Numbered from the stretch's first letter, positions 1 to 8,328 are shown. The stretch: 64,000 bases of DNA from a bacterium HR37 (GCA_002898375.1 BEIN01000001.1:124001-188000), one strand, 5' to 3'. A program made the numbers and translations. The notes: generated by a model from the sequence alone, not told the origin.

Positions 1-292
1 TGATGCCAAGGTTAAGGTTATAGAAGAATTTGACAGTTTTATACCTGAAATCTTAAGCCTAAAACCCGATGTACTGGTCATTACAGGTGATCACTCTACC
101 CCAGCTCTTATGAAATCCCACAGCTGGCATCCTGTCCCTTTCCTTCTTGTATCCCAATACACTCGTGGGGGGGGAAGTGGGGCCTTTTCTGAAAAGGAGT
201 GTCTTAAGGGGGAATTGGGAATATTTAGGGCGACTGAGGCTATGGCCCTTATTCTTTCTCACGCAAGGAGGCTTAACAAGTTTGGGGCTTAA
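1..292 (+). CDS. apgM: 2,3-bisphosphoglycerate-independent phosphoglycerate mutase, archaeal type (3' part only)
   Basis: Frame 2 is open from the left edge to the stop at 290-292, so only about the last 96 residues are seen and the gene begins outside the window. The motif TGDHSTP followed by [11 protein letters not shown] matches the C-terminal metal-binding segment of the ApgM branch of the alkaline-phosphatase superfamily, which interconverts 3- and 2-phosphoglycerate in glycolysis/gluconeogenesis. The rest (GGGSGAFSE, then a helical end) also fits the end of this family. A phosphonopyruvate decarboxylase-related paralogue is the main alternative. The start, promoter and N-terminal domain cannot be judged. 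Confidence 0.83.
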   Translation, partial: DAKVKVIEEFDSFIPEILSLKPDVLVITGDHSTPALMKSHSWHPVPFLLVSQYTRGGGSGAFSEKECLKGELGIFRATEAMALILSHARRLNKFGA

Positions 293-308
293 TTAATCGG
301 TTCTGCTC

Positions 309-336
309 TTGCTTTTTATGTGTTGTATGCTAATTT
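309..336 (+). promoter_or_regulatory. Putative promoter of tRNA-Leu
   Basis: TTGCTT at 309-314 and TAATTT at 331-336 are 16 bases apart, and TGC before the -10 gives an extended -10 element. The predicted start near 343 lies about 9 bases before the tRNA. Confidence 0.42.
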
Positions 337-351
337 ATTTCTACTGGCAGT

Positions 352-438
352 GCCGAAGTGGCGGAACTGGAAGACGCGCTGTCTTGAGGGGGCAGTGCCC
401 ATTAGGGCGTGTGGGTTCGACTCCCACCTTCGGCACCA
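352..438 (+). tRNA. tRNA-Leu (anticodon GAG)
   Basis: The acceptor stem GCCGAAG pairs with CTTCGGC, followed by discriminator A and an encoded CCA at 436-438. The anticodon loop TTGAGGG sits on a CTGTC/GGCAG stem and reads GAG, decoding CUC and CUU. A long variable arm (TGCCC/GGGCG) is typical of a class II tRNA. The T arm contains GTTCGAC. The gene stands alone between the mutase and a minus-strand gene pair. Confidence 0.96.
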
Positions 439-441
439 TAT

Positions 442-528
442 CTATAACGTTTTAAAGATAAAGTAGATAAGAAGAGTACCTACCAGAAGACCAAGCACAA
501 AGAAAAGAAAAAGAAAAGTAGTATCCAT
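442..528 (-). CDS. Putative 28-residue single-span membrane microprotein
   Basis: The minus strand from ATG (528-526) to TAG (444-442) encodes 28 residues. It begins MDTTF, continues with an unbroken hydrophobic stretch of about 21 residues containing LVGTLL, and ends FKTL. This looks like a single transmembrane helix with a short basic cytoplasmic tail, in the size class of subunit-like microproteins such as CcoS or CydX, but I recognise no family. It lies 90 bases downstream of the gene at 619-1017 on the same strand, so the two could be co-transcribed. There is only a weak purine stretch before the ATG. It could be a chance ORF in AT-rich sequence, so confidence is low. Confidence 0.33.
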   Translation of the reverse strand: MDTTFLFLFFVLGLLVGTLLIYFIFKTL

Positions 529-618
529 CTAACCTGCCATTCCCTGCCTTATTCTAACACCTTAAGGTTAAAATTTAAATACTGTTCTGTATTTATGCTT
601 ATGCTTTTTGGCTAAGTG

Positions 619-1017
619 CTAGGGATTTACCCACAGGGACCTTCCTTCTCTGTCGTAAACGGTTATCAGCGGATTCTTCTCTTGAAGGACAACCAGTTCT
701 ATACGTACTTTACCATTGCCATCATAGACCTGTATAACGGGGCTTCCGTCTGAATACATGCCCAGTCTTATGGCTTTTTGATTTCTTGTGTTAAACAAAG
801 TTATATCTGGGCTTCCATCTGATAGTACACTTAGGGATATACGGGAATTACCGTTTTTATCTACTACCTGTATTTGGTTTGCTAGTATAGCTTTTTCATA
901 CCTTACCGTTTCCTGGGCCTTTGTGGAACTATACCTAAAGGTATCTAACAATAAGGAGCCAATAACTCCTCCAGAAAGTGCTACAAAGAAAAGGATTTTA
1001 ATGCTTTGCTTTTTCAT
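619..1017 (-). CDS. Small exported or membrane-anchored protein with beta-type repeats, unknown function
   Basis: The 132-residue product starts at the ATG at 1017 because AAGGAGGGCAAA stands just before it; a longer frame to 1056 lacks this signal. Residues 1-25 are a signal peptide or membrane anchor (two Lys, then a hydrophobic core). The rest holds about three degenerate repeats of 25 residues: a D-x-N/D-G-x-x-R-I/L turn followed by strand-forming residues, with two copies of SDGSP. This suggests a small beta-solenoid or beta-sheet stack in the periplasm. I do not recognise a named family. A likely promoter lies upstream (TTCAAA, 18 bases, TAAAAT on the minus strand). The microORF at 442-528 follows. 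Confidence 0.72.
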   Translation of the reverse strand: MKKQSIKILFFVALSGGVIGSLLLDTFRYSSTKAQETVRYEKAILANQIQVVDKNGNSRISLSVLSDGSPDITLFNTRNQKAIRLGMYSDGSPVIQVYDGNGKVRIELVVLQEKNPLITVYDREGRSLWVNP

Positions 1018-1132
1018 TTTGCCCTCCTTATCGGTTTTGTTACCATATTTTAACATCTGTGTTGAGGCTGTTTGAACAGGAATCTATGTATGTGGTAAGA
1101 TTACTGAAAAAAACAGAGGTTGGAATCCTGTT

Positions 1133-2206
1133 GTGGTAGGGTTTTTCGGTTTTCTTTTATTGGGTTCAGTGGGTTTTGTGATTTCGGAAAACTACCCGGT
1201 TGTTTTTGCCACACCACCTTCTGGAGAAATAGCTCCTCTGGTTGATGAGGTTAAGTTTAAAGATGTGTTTTTTGATTCCGGCAAATACGATATAAGGCCA
1301 GATGCGGAGGTTGTTCTTAAGGAAAACGTGGAGGTATTTAACGATGTACTAAAGAAGGTGCCGGATGCTATCCTGGTAATCGAAGGATACTCTGATATTA
1401 GGGGAGCCGATACATACAATCTTGAGCTTGCAAGGAAAAGAGCAAATGAGGTAAAGAAGTATCTTGTAATACTTGGGATAAGCAGGGAGAGAATAGAGAC
1501 TGTAGCCAAGGGGGAAACGGATAAATTTGCTGAAGGAATCACAGATGAGGCTTTTTCTCTTAACAGAAGAGTACATATTTCTTTGAGGTTACCCGAACAA
1601 TCCATTGTAAATCTGCCACCGTTATCTGCTACGGGTAAGGAGGGCTATGGCCAGAATTTACCTTCAGCATCGGATTTAAAGGATTTTATAGGGGTTGAGC
1701 TTAAGAGGTTTGCCCCAAAGTATATAACCTTTACTGTCCCTCTGGAAATGAAGGTTGGGGTTTTCAGCAGTGTTGAAACAATGGTTGCCAAAGACATAAT
1801 TGGTACAATACAGGATAAGCTTAAATCTTACAAAGAAGCTACGGTTAAACTGAATCCATTAATGGGTGCTTACCTTAAAGGAAATAACTACTATATTGAG
1901 GCTTTGACACAGGAGGAACAGGAAGTAGGGAACAGAGATGATACAACGTGGAAGTGGAGGGTTATGCCATTAAAGGCAGGAAATCAGTCGTTAATCCTTA
2001 GTGTTGTCCTAAACTTTAACGTAGGGGGTTTTGGTGATAAGCAAACGGTTGAGTACCCTTTATACGTAAGGACAGTTACCGTAGGGGTAAATCCGTTATA
2101 CTCTGTAAAGAGTTTTATAAGAGGTTACTGGAAAGTATTGGTTATCCTTATGATAGGTTTTGGTGTGGTTGGATTTAGCATAAAAAAGAGAAGAGCTAAC
2201 TTGTAG
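1133..2206 (+). CDS. OmpA-family peptidoglycan-binding protein with a C-terminal membrane anchor
   Basis: The product has 357 residues with a GTG start; no ATG or good SD is available upstream in frame, so the start is uncertain. Residues 1-27 form a signal sequence. An OmpA C-terminal-type domain follows at about 40-150, with F-F-D-S-G, then GYSD and N-x-E-L-A-x-x-RA, the Asp and Arg that bind diaminopimelate in this family. About 170 residues of unassigned beta-rich sequence come next, then a membrane helix near 333-352 and the basic tail KKRRANL. This order puts the peptidoglycan-binding domain first and anchors the protein at its C-terminus, probably in the inner membrane. Its stop abuts that of the convergent L,D-transpeptidase. 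Confidence 0.8.
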   Translation: MVGFFGFLLLGSVGFVISENYPVVFATPPSGEIAPLVDEVKFKDVFFDSGKYDIRPDAEVVLKENVEVFNDVLKKVPDAILVIEGYSDIRGADTYNLELARKRANEVKKYLVILGISRERIETVAKGETDKFAEGITDEAFSLNRRVHISLRLPEQSIVNLPPLSATGKEGYGQNLPSASDLKDFIGVELKRFAPKYITFTVPLEMKVGVFSSVETMVAKDIIGTIQDKLKSYKEATVKLNPLMGAYLKGNNYYIEALTQEEQEVGNRDDTTWKWRVMPLKAGNQSLILSVVLNFNVGGFGDKQTVEYPLYVRTVTVGVNPLYSVKSFIRGYWKVLVILMIGFGVVGFSIKKRRANL

Positions 2207-3904
2207 TTATGCTGAGGGGGATACCCTTTTTAGGGCATTCTCAAGAATGCTATCTCGTCCGTATATGTCTTTGTAGAAATATATATCTCCACTTTCATCA
2301 ACCCAGGTTGTAAAGTAAAGGATATAAACGGGTATTTGTTGTTTGAGTTCTATCTGCTTTGTTTTTCCCTTATTTATTTCTGAGTAGAGCCTTTTTTTAT
2401 CCCATCCCTGATTCATTCTCAAAACGTATTCGGCGAGCTCAATTGGTTTTTCTACTCTTATGCAACCATGACTAAAGCTTCTTTCTTTCCTTTCAAAAAG
2501 GTTCTTTCTAGGGGTATCGTGAAGGTATACGTTAAAGCGATTTGGAAACATAAACTTGATTTTACCCAAGGGGTTTGTGGGACCGGGTTCTTGTCTCAGT
2601 CTGTATTTAAAGTTTTCTTCCGTTACACTTTGCCAGTCTATACTGTATGGATCTACTTCATTTGCATCTGGACTCCAGCTTTCAAGAACCTTTATTCTTT
2701 CCTTGAGTAGATAATCTGGGTCATTTTTTATTTTTGGAAGAATCTCTTCCGCAAAGATACTACGGGGTATATTCCAGTGAGGGTTTAGCTCTATGTAACT
2801 CATCTTTGCACTGAATATGGGGGTATGCCAGTAAGGCTTACCCACAATAACCTTCATCTTCATTACCGTTCTATGTTGCTCTACAACGTGGAGTTCAAAA
2901 CTTGCGGTGTTGATCAGTATATAGCGATCCTCCATCTTCTTGGGCAACCACCGCCAACGTTCCATATTGAGTTTGATCTGGCTTATCCGTCTTTCTACAG
3001 GTACATTAATGGCCTCTAAAGTGGAAGGACCAACGATACCATCAACAACAAGTCCGTGCCTTCTCTGAAACCTGCGAACTGCATGCTCTAGTGGTTTATC
3101 AAATACCTGGGGATCAGGGGGGGGGTATTCCTTAAGATCCCCAGACAGGATAAGCCTTTTTCTCAGGGTAATAACCCTATTATCTCGGGATCCTTCTTTA
3201 AGGACAGGGCCCTCTATTATCCTTGGCCATCCTCCTTTTGCTGCTATATCCTTATATTGGATTAAAGCATTGCGTAGTCTTTTGTATTCAGGTGCTTCTG
3301 GCTTAAGTTCTTCAATTACTTCTATAAGCCGGTTGGACTCTACCACGTTTTCTAAAACTTCTACGGGGTCTACCTCCCTGTAGTTTATTGACCATGTATC
3401 GTCTATTAACTCTGGATTTATACGTCCATGTATCAGGTGGGAACTGTAGAGCAAGAATGAATTTGTAAGCAAAAGATCCAGATTTACAATGAATTCAAGC
3501 TTTTGTTCTTCATTTTGTTCTAATCTGTGGATTTCGCCAAGCAGTTTTTTTATAAGATTTATTTTGTAATCTTCTGGCTCTAGCCCCTCATTTGAAGAAT
3601 TTTCAATTTCTTGAACAAGCAGATTTGCCCTTGTAAGGAGTTTACCGTTATCACTCCATGAGAGTCTGTAGTTACGGTTTTTGTAAAAACGTATAAGTTC
3701 CTGCGAGGGGTAAAAGATAGTTTCTCCAATTCTAATTGGAATTTTTTTTAGCTTTTTCTCTAGGAGCAGACTTGCTTTTGGGAGAGCAGGTTTAGAGGGT
3801 TGCTCAGGTACAGGGTCACCTATAGCTTCTTTTTCTTTTACCGCACACCCTGTAAGTATCAAAAAGTTAAGAAGAATAAAGAATCTAAGTGTTTTCTTTT
3901 TCAT
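2207..3904 (-). CDS. L,D-transpeptidase of the YcbB/LdtD type, probable lipoprotein
   Basis: The product has 565 residues. An N-terminal signal ends in the lipobox LTGC (Cys20), so a lipid anchor is likely. The YcbB architecture follows: a helical scaffold (about 60-230), a peptidoglycan-binding domain (about 232-305, with F-Q-R-R-H-G and DGIVGPSTLEAIN), then a YkuD catalytic domain. VYLHDTP supplies the His and SHGCIRV the nucleophile Cys481. The enzyme forms 3-3 peptidoglycan cross-links or links peptidoglycan to proteins in the periplasm. The ATG follows a strong promoter by only 12 bases, without an SD. The stop codon touches that of the OmpA-domain gene, which suggests a shared cell-wall theme. 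Confidence 0.93.
   Translation of the reverse strand: MKKKTLRFFILLNFLILTGCAVKEKEAIGDPVPEQPSKPALPKASLLLEKKLKKIPIRIGETIFYPSQELIRFYKNRNYRLSWSDNGKLLTRANLLVQEIENSSNEGLEPEDYKINLIKKLLGEIHRLEQNEEQKLEFIVNLDLLLTNSFLLYSSHLIHGRINPELIDDTWSINYREVDPVEVLENVVESNRLIEVIEELKPEAPEYKRLRNALIQYKDIAAKGGWPRIIEGPVLKEGSRDNRVITLRKRLILSGDLKEYPPPDPQVFDKPLEHAVRRFQRRHGLVVDGIVGPSTLEAINVPVERRISQIKLNMERWRWLPKKMEDRYILINTASFELHVVEQHRTVMKMKVIVGKPYWHTPIFSAKMSYIELNPHWNIPRSIFAEEILPKIKNDPDYLLKERIKVLESWSPDANEVDPYSIDWQSVTEENFKYRLRQEPGPTNPLGKIKFMFPNRFNVYLHDTPRKNLFERKERSFSHGCIRVEKPIELAEYVLRMNQGWDKKRLYSEINKGKTKQIELKQQIPVYILYFTTWVDESGDIYFYKDIYGRDSILENALKRVSPSA
2215..2231 (+). terminator. Possible weak terminator of the OmpA-domain gene
   Basis: AGGGG (2215-2219) can pair with CCCTT (2224-2228) around a GATA loop, and the T run continues to 2231. 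It lies 9 bases after the OmpA-domain stop, inside the 3' end of the transpeptidase gene. The stem is only 5 bp with one G-T pair, so activity is doubtful. Confidence 0.3.
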
Positions 3905-3916
3905 ATTAGGTTAAAA

Positions 3917-3945
3917 ATACTAGCATGAATGTTTTTCTGATTCAA
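3917..3945 (-). promoter_or_regulatory. Promoter of the L,D-transpeptidase gene, apparently leaderless
   Basis: On the minus strand, TTGAAT (3945-3940), a 17-base spacer and TAGTAT (3922-3917), with TGC before the -10, make a good sigma-70-type promoter. Only 12 bases separate the -10 from the ATG, so the mRNA leader would be about 5 bases and has no SD. Confidence 0.6.
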
Positions 3946-4036
3946 ACTACAGATTCTGGACTTTCTTCATTTAGTGGTTAGTATAATTTCTGCTTGTTTT
4001 GGATATTTCAAAAAATCAAAAAGAATACAGGATAGT

Positions 4037-6049
4037 ATGCAGATACCGTTACTTACGGAGATAACCATTATATTTGGGTTATCCATTTTTGTTCTCTTTA
4101 TCTGCTACAGGTTGGGTATTCCCACAATAGTTGGGTTTCTTCTAACAGGTGTAATTGTTGGACCCCATGGATTGGGCTTTATAAAGGCAATTCATGAGGT
4201 TGAGATTTTAGCCGAGATCGGGGTTGTTCTTCTGCTTTTTACCATTGGTATAGAGTTTTCCCTTAAAAAGCTACTACAGATAAAAAGGTCGGTTCTTCTT
4301 GGAGGATCTGTTCAGGTTCTGCTAAGCATTCTGCTTGTTTCACTTATAACTTGGTGGCTTGGTTGGTCTCTGGAGAAATCGATTTTTATAGGTTTTCTCG
4401 TATCTTTGAGCAGTACTGCTATAGTTCTTAGGATTCTTCAAGAGAGGGCAGAAATTGATAGCCCTCATGGACGTATAGCTCTAGCAGTTCTTATATTTCA
4501 GGACATTGTTGTTGTTCCAATGATGTTACTTATCCCACTGCTTGCAGGGGAGAGAGGTACTTTAGGGGGCTCTCTTTTTTTTCTCATTGCCAAGGGTGTC
4601 GGTGTTATAATTGTTGTGATACTGAGTGCCCAGTGGATTGTTCCAAAGTTGCTTTTTCAGGTTGCAAGGACAAGAAGCCGGGAGCTCTTTCTGTTAAGCA
4701 TAATAGTTATATGCCTCTCGGTTACATGGCTTACCTCAAGTATAGGTCTTTCCCTTGCCTTGGGAGCATTTCTTGCAGGGCTTATAATATCTGAGTCCGA
4801 ATACAGTCATCAGGCTCTGAGCAATCTTTTGCCCTTTAGAGATGTATTTACCAGCTTTTTCTTTATATCAATTGGAATGCTGTTGGATGTTGGGTTCCTT
4901 ATAAAACAACCGTTATTTATAGTTACCGTGGCTCTGATTGTATTGCTTGTAAAAACTATCACTGCAGGTCTTGGCAGCATCTTGCTTGGATTTCCACTTC
5001 GTACTGCGGTTCTTGTAGGATTTTCCCTTTGCCAGGTTGGGGAATTCTCTTTCATCCTATCTAGGGGTGGACTGGAATATAACTTGCTTAACGATACCGA
5101 TTATCAAGCCTTTCTTTCCGTCTCCATATTAACCATGGCATCAACCCCTTTTATAATTTCTCTTGCTCCTAGAATAAGCGACCTTATAATGGGATTGCCT
5201 TTACCAAAAGAGCTCAAGCGGGAGTCCTATCCGTTGTCTGAAATAGATGAAAAACGGAAAAGGCACTTAAGAGATCACCTTATTATAGTTGGATTTGGGG
5301 TAAATGGGCGTAATGTTGCTAGGGCTGCTAAAGTAGCCGGGATTCCGTATGTGATTATAGAGATGAACCCGGAAACGGTAAGAGCGGAAAGGGAGAGGGG
5401 TGAGCCTATATATTATGGAGATGCTGTTCAACAGGCGGTTCTTGAACATGCGGGTATAAGGAACGCAAGGGTTATGGTTATAGCTATTTCTGATCCTGCC
5501 GCAACAAGACGAATTACCGCTATTGCAAGAGATTTAAACCCTAAATTATATATAATTGCAAGAACCAGGTTTGTTGAAGAGATGAAGCCTCTATATGAGC
5601 TTGGGGCTAATGAAGTCATACCTGAGGAATTTGAAACCTCTATAGAAATCTTTACTAGGGTTTTAACTAAATACCTTGTTCCAAGAGATGAGATTGAAAA
5701 GTTTATAAGTGAAATCAGGTCAGATGGCTACGAGATGTTTCGTAGTCCCTCTCCTTACTCAGCATCTTTATCTGATCTGACCTCCTTTATTCCAAATGTC
5801 GAGATATCAACCTTGCGTGTCAGTGAAGGGTCCCCAATTGTTGGGAAATCTCTATCTCAGATTGAGCTTAGAAACAGATACGGAATCAACGTCCTTGCAA
5901 TAAGCAGGGACTCCAATATATTGCCAAATCCGGCTGGAGATACCGTAATTTCTGCAAACGATGTACTTATAGTTCTTGGAGAACCCAATAGGATTGCAGA
6001 AGTTGCAGATCTCTTTAGGAAGCCTGAGAATTCCTCTAATACTTCCTAA
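4037..6049 (+). CDS. Monovalent cation:proton antiporter, CPA2 family, with RCK (TrkA) domain
   Basis: The 670-residue protein has an antiporter part of about 12 membrane helices (including GVIVGPHGLG and GIEFSLKKL) over roughly the first 390 residues. A TrkA-N/RCK nucleotide-binding domain follows (about 410-530, starting IIVGFGVNGRNVA), then a TrkA-C domain at the end. It resembles KefB/YbaL potassium or sodium efflux antiporters of the inner membrane, where NAD(H) or a similar ligand would gate transport. An upstream GTG at 3974 lies before a TATAAT box at 3982-3987, so ATG 4037, preceded by AGGAT, is preferred. The last 14 bases overlap the end of the convergent synthetase gene. The ion cannot be told from sequence. 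Confidence 0.92.
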   Translation: MQIPLLTEITIIFGLSIFVLFICYRLGIPTIVGFLLTGVIVGPHGLGFIKAIHEVEILAEIGVVLLLFTIGIEFSLKKLLQIKRSVLLGGSVQVLLSILLVSLITWWLGWSLEKSIFIGFLVSLSSTAIVLRILQERAEIDSPHGRIALAVLIFQDIVVVPMMLLIPLLAGERGTLGGSLFFLIAKGVGVIIVVILSAQWIVPKLLFQVARTRSRELFLLSIIVICLSVTWLTSSIGLSLALGAFLAGLIISESEYSHQALSNLLPFRDVFTSFFFISIGMLLDVGFLIKQPLFIVTVALIVLLVKTITAGLGSILLGFPLRTAVLVGFSLCQVGEFSFILSRGGLEYNLLNDTDYQAFLSVSILTMASTPFIISLAPRISDLIMGLPLPKELKRESYPLSEIDEKRKRHLRDHLIIVGFGVNGRNVARAAKVAGIPYVIIEMNPETVRAERERGEPIYYGDAVQQAVLEHAGIRNARVMVIAISDPAATRRITAIARDLNPKLYIIARTRFVEEMKPLYELGANEVIPEEFETSIEIFTRVLTKYLVPRDEIEKFISEIRSDGYEMFRSPSPYSASLSDLTSFIPNVEISTLRVSEGSPIVGKSLSQIELRNRYGINVLAISRDSNILPNPAGDTVISANDVLIVLGEPNRIAEVADLFRKPENSSNTS

Positions 6050-7730
6050 AAACCCTTGTTTCTGGGCTTAGTGTTATGTTCCTCAGTTCGTATCTCCTTA
6101 GCTTTCTCGTTGTGGTTTTTGGAAGTTCTTCATACACTATGGCAAAGTGTCTGATTCTCTTGTAGATTTCAAGTCTTTCATTTGCTTTTCTGACCTCTAC
6201 CTTTATGAGCTCCCACACGTTATCATCATTTAGATCCCTGCCAAGGTGCTCAAGTTTTTTTCTAACCTCATCTAGATTTGGATATACTAAGGCCTGAATG
6301 TTTTCATCGTCCGGGCTGAAAACAAAAGCTTCTTCTATGTACACGGATTGTGTTAGCTTTTCTTCTATTTCTTCAGGAAACACATTTTTCCCACCTTTCG
6401 TTACAATAACTGACTTTTTTCTTCCGGTTATGTAGAGGTACCCCTCTTCATCAAAATAGCCTATATCGCCTGTAAGGAGCCAGCCATCTGGGGTTAGAAC
6501 TTCTTCGGTAGATTCTGGGTCCTTGAAGTACCCCTTCATTACGTTGGGTCCTTTTACAGCTATCTCACCGTTTCCCTCAGGGTCTGGATTTCGTATCTCA
6601 ACCTCATCGCTGGGTATAATCATCCCCACGCTTTCATTTTTGGGATTTGCGGGTGGGTTTACACTAACTATAGGGGCTGCTTCTGAAAGTCCATAGCCCT
6701 GTATGAGCGGGAAACCCAGTTTTTCTAAGCCTTCTGATACCCTTGAGCCAAGAGCGGCTCCTCCACAAACTATTAGTTTGATTCTCTCAAGCCCGAGTGT
6801 TTGTTTTATTCTATATCCCAGAATCCTCTCTGGAAGTGCTTTGGTAAGGAAACGATTTAATCCGTGTTGATTGGATAGCTCTTTTTCTATTCTTCTGTAC
6901 AACTTCTCTAGGATAAGGGGAGCTGTAAGCCATAAAGTGGGCCTTGAAATCTTTAGGTCTTCAATCATTTCGTTTGGTTTTAGGCTTCTTGCATAGAATA
7001 TGCTCATACCGTTATAGAAGGGTGATAGGAAACCTGCTGTGCACTCATAGGAGTGATGGAGGGGAAGTATGGAGAAGGTCCTATCTTCTGGATTAAGCTC
7101 TATGATACTGTATATGTCTTCTACATTGGACATTATGTTTCTGTGTGTAAGCATAACACCTCGTGGGGTACCGGTTGTTCCTGAGGTAAATAGAATTTCT
7201 GCAAGCTCATCAGGAAGTATCCTCTCCTTATCTGTTCCCTTTTCGTATTTCCCATAGATATCCTCAAGGTTTTCCATGAGAATTATGTGTTTTAGTGTAT
7301 TTACCTCATCTTGTATCTGATGTATATGCGGGATATAGGAGCTGGAAAGTATTATAGCTTTAGCTGTTGAGAAGTTTAAAACGTGTTTATAGAAGGCAGA
7401 AGATGCTCTGGCATCAAGTGGAATGGCTATAGCTCCTATCCAGGTGACTGCAAGATATGATATTGCCCATTCCGGTCTGTTTTCTCCCAGTATTGCTATA
7501 TGATCTCCCTTCCCAAGACCAAGTTCTTTAAGGTATCTCCCCAGTCTTTTTACGTACTCAAGAACTCTTCCATAGCTTAATTTGTATAATTCACCTTTTC
7601 TCGGTGTTAAAAACGCGATCCTGTCCTTATGTGTTTCTGCGCTGATCTCCACCATATCCGGGATTGTTTGTACACCCGGTTTCGGTCTAAGTTCTAATAT
7701 TTTTTTTGTAGGTTTTGTCATTTTTCTCAT
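6036..7730 (-). CDS. AMP-dependent acyl-CoA synthetase/ligase (FadD-like)
   Basis: The 564-residue product carries the ANL-superfamily signatures in order: the ATP-binding loop SGTTGTPRGV, GYGLSEAAP, the hinge-region TGDIGYFDEEGY and GRKKSVIVTKGGKNV. It would activate a carboxylic acid, probably a fatty acid, through an acyl-adenylate to a CoA or carrier-protein thioester. The C-terminal part is shorter than in eukaryotic long-chain synthetases. The catalytic C-terminal Lys region appears present as TTTRKLRR. The start is the first of two close ATGs (7730 or 7721), with a TATAAT box only 12 bases upstream and no SD. No neighbouring fatty-acid genes show its pathway. Confidence 0.88.
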   Translation of the reverse strand: MRKMTKPTKKILELRPKPGVQTIPDMVEISAETHKDRIAFLTPRKGELYKLSYGRVLEYVKRLGRYLKELGLGKGDHIAILGENRPEWAISYLAVTWIGAIAIPLDARASSAFYKHVLNFSTAKAIILSSSYIPHIHQIQDEVNTLKHIILMENLEDIYGKYEKGTDKERILPDELAEILFTSGTTGTPRGVMLTHRNIMSNVEDIYSIIELNPEDRTFSILPLHHSYECTAGFLSPFYNGMSIFYARSLKPNEMIEDLKISRPTLWLTAPLILEKLYRRIEKELSNQHGLNRFLTKALPERILGYRIKQTLGLERIKLIVCGGAALGSRVSEGLEKLGFPLIQGYGLSEAAPIVSVNPPANPKNESVGMIIPSDEVEIRNPDPEGNGEIAVKGPNVMKGYFKDPESTEEVLTPDGWLLTGDIGYFDEEGYLYITGRKKSVIVTKGGKNVFPEEIEEKLTQSVYIEEAFVFSPDDENIQALVYPNLDEVRKKLEHLGRDLNDDNVWELIKVEVRKANERLEIYKRIRHFAIVYEELPKTTTRKLRRYELRNITLSPETRVFRKY

Positions 7731-7742
7731 GACTAAAAGTAT

Positions 7743-7748
7743 ATTATA
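7743..7748 (-). promoter_or_regulatory. -10 box of the acyl-CoA synthetase gene, near-leaderless
   Basis: The minus strand reads a perfect TATAAT 12 bases before the ATG at 7730. The -35 region is poor. A start about 7 bases downstream would give a leader of about 5 bases. Confidence 0.45.
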
Positions 7749-7760
7749 CAGGTTTTAATA

Positions 7761-7789
7761 TTGAAAAAGGGAAAATAGCTTTGTAGAAT
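7761..7789 (+). promoter_or_regulatory. Promoter of the ferritin-like gene
   Basis: TTGAAA (7761-7766), a 17-base spacer and TAGAAT (7784-7789). Predicted start near 7796, leaving a leader of about 33 bases that carries AAGGAGG before the ATG. No Fur-like dyad is evident. Confidence 0.65.
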
Positions 7790-7828
7790 TGTCTCTATAG
7801 TGGAATTAAAATCCAAGGAGGATAGATA

Positions 7829-8284
7829 ATGGATGTTAAAAAAGTTATAGATGGGCTCAATAAAGCGCTTTCTCTTGAGTATGCTAGCATTATTCAGGGA
7901 CTCCAACACAGTTTTCTTGTGCAGGGACTGTTTAGGGAATCTATTGCTCCTATGTTAAGGGAGCACGCTGAGGAATCCTTTAAGCATGCAAAGATGCTTG
8001 GGGAAAAGATTGTAGCCTTAGGGGGGCTGCCAACAGTTGAACCTGCCCCTATAAAGCAGGCAACGGAGCTTACAGAGATGTTAAAACAGGATTTGGAACT
8101 TGCATACCAGGTTTACGAACATTACGAATCCCTTCTAAAGCTTGTCCAGGATGATACACCGCTTAGGGTTATGATTGAGAACTTTGTCCTTACAGAGAAA
8201 GAAGACTGTGAAGAACTTGAAAAGGTCTTGGAGCTAAAGAAAATAAAGGTAAAGGAGAAAGAGGTAAAATTTCAGGTTAAATAA
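7829..8284 (+). CDS. Ferritin-like (bacterioferritin-related) four-helix protein
   Basis: The 151-residue product, with a perfect AAGGAGG at about 9 bases, follows the bacterioferritin pattern over its whole length: S-L-E-Y-A-S in helix 1, REHAEESFKHAK in helix 2, GLPTVEP in the loop, then two more helices. By alignment from memory with E. coli Bfr, two of the six di-iron ligands are altered. The helix-2 Glu three before the His is Ser (E-S-F-K-H), and the helix-4 His is Asp (E-K-E-D). It may therefore bind one metal or none, or serve a structural role rather than ferroxidase-driven iron storage. It has its own promoter and a strong terminator, so it is monocistronic. Confidence 0.82.
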   Translation: MDVKKVIDGLNKALSLEYASIIQGLQHSFLVQGLFRESIAPMLREHAEESFKHAKMLGEKIVALGGLPTVEPAPIKQATELTEMLKQDLELAYQVYEHYESLLKLVQDDTPLRVMIENFVLTEKEDCEELEKVLELKKIKVKEKEVKFQVK

Positions 8285-8299
8285 TAGGGTAGGCCTTTA

Positions 8300-8328
8300 A
8301 AAAAGGAGGGAGTACATCCCTCCTTTTT
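8300..8328. terminator. Bidirectional intrinsic terminator
   Basis: A perfect 12-bp stem (8300-8311 with 8317-8328, A-run plus GGAGGGA pairing with TCCCTCC plus T-run) closes on a 5-base GTACA loop. T runs flank it in both directions. It ends the ferritin-like gene and the convergent gene at 8327-8632, whose stop codon lies within its T run. It is the only strong intrinsic terminator I see at a convergent junction here. Confidence 0.92.

Noticed and set aside
1192-1605. Minus-strand open frame of 137 codons
   Set aside because: It is antisense to the OmpA domain, which has strong family signatures on the plus strand.
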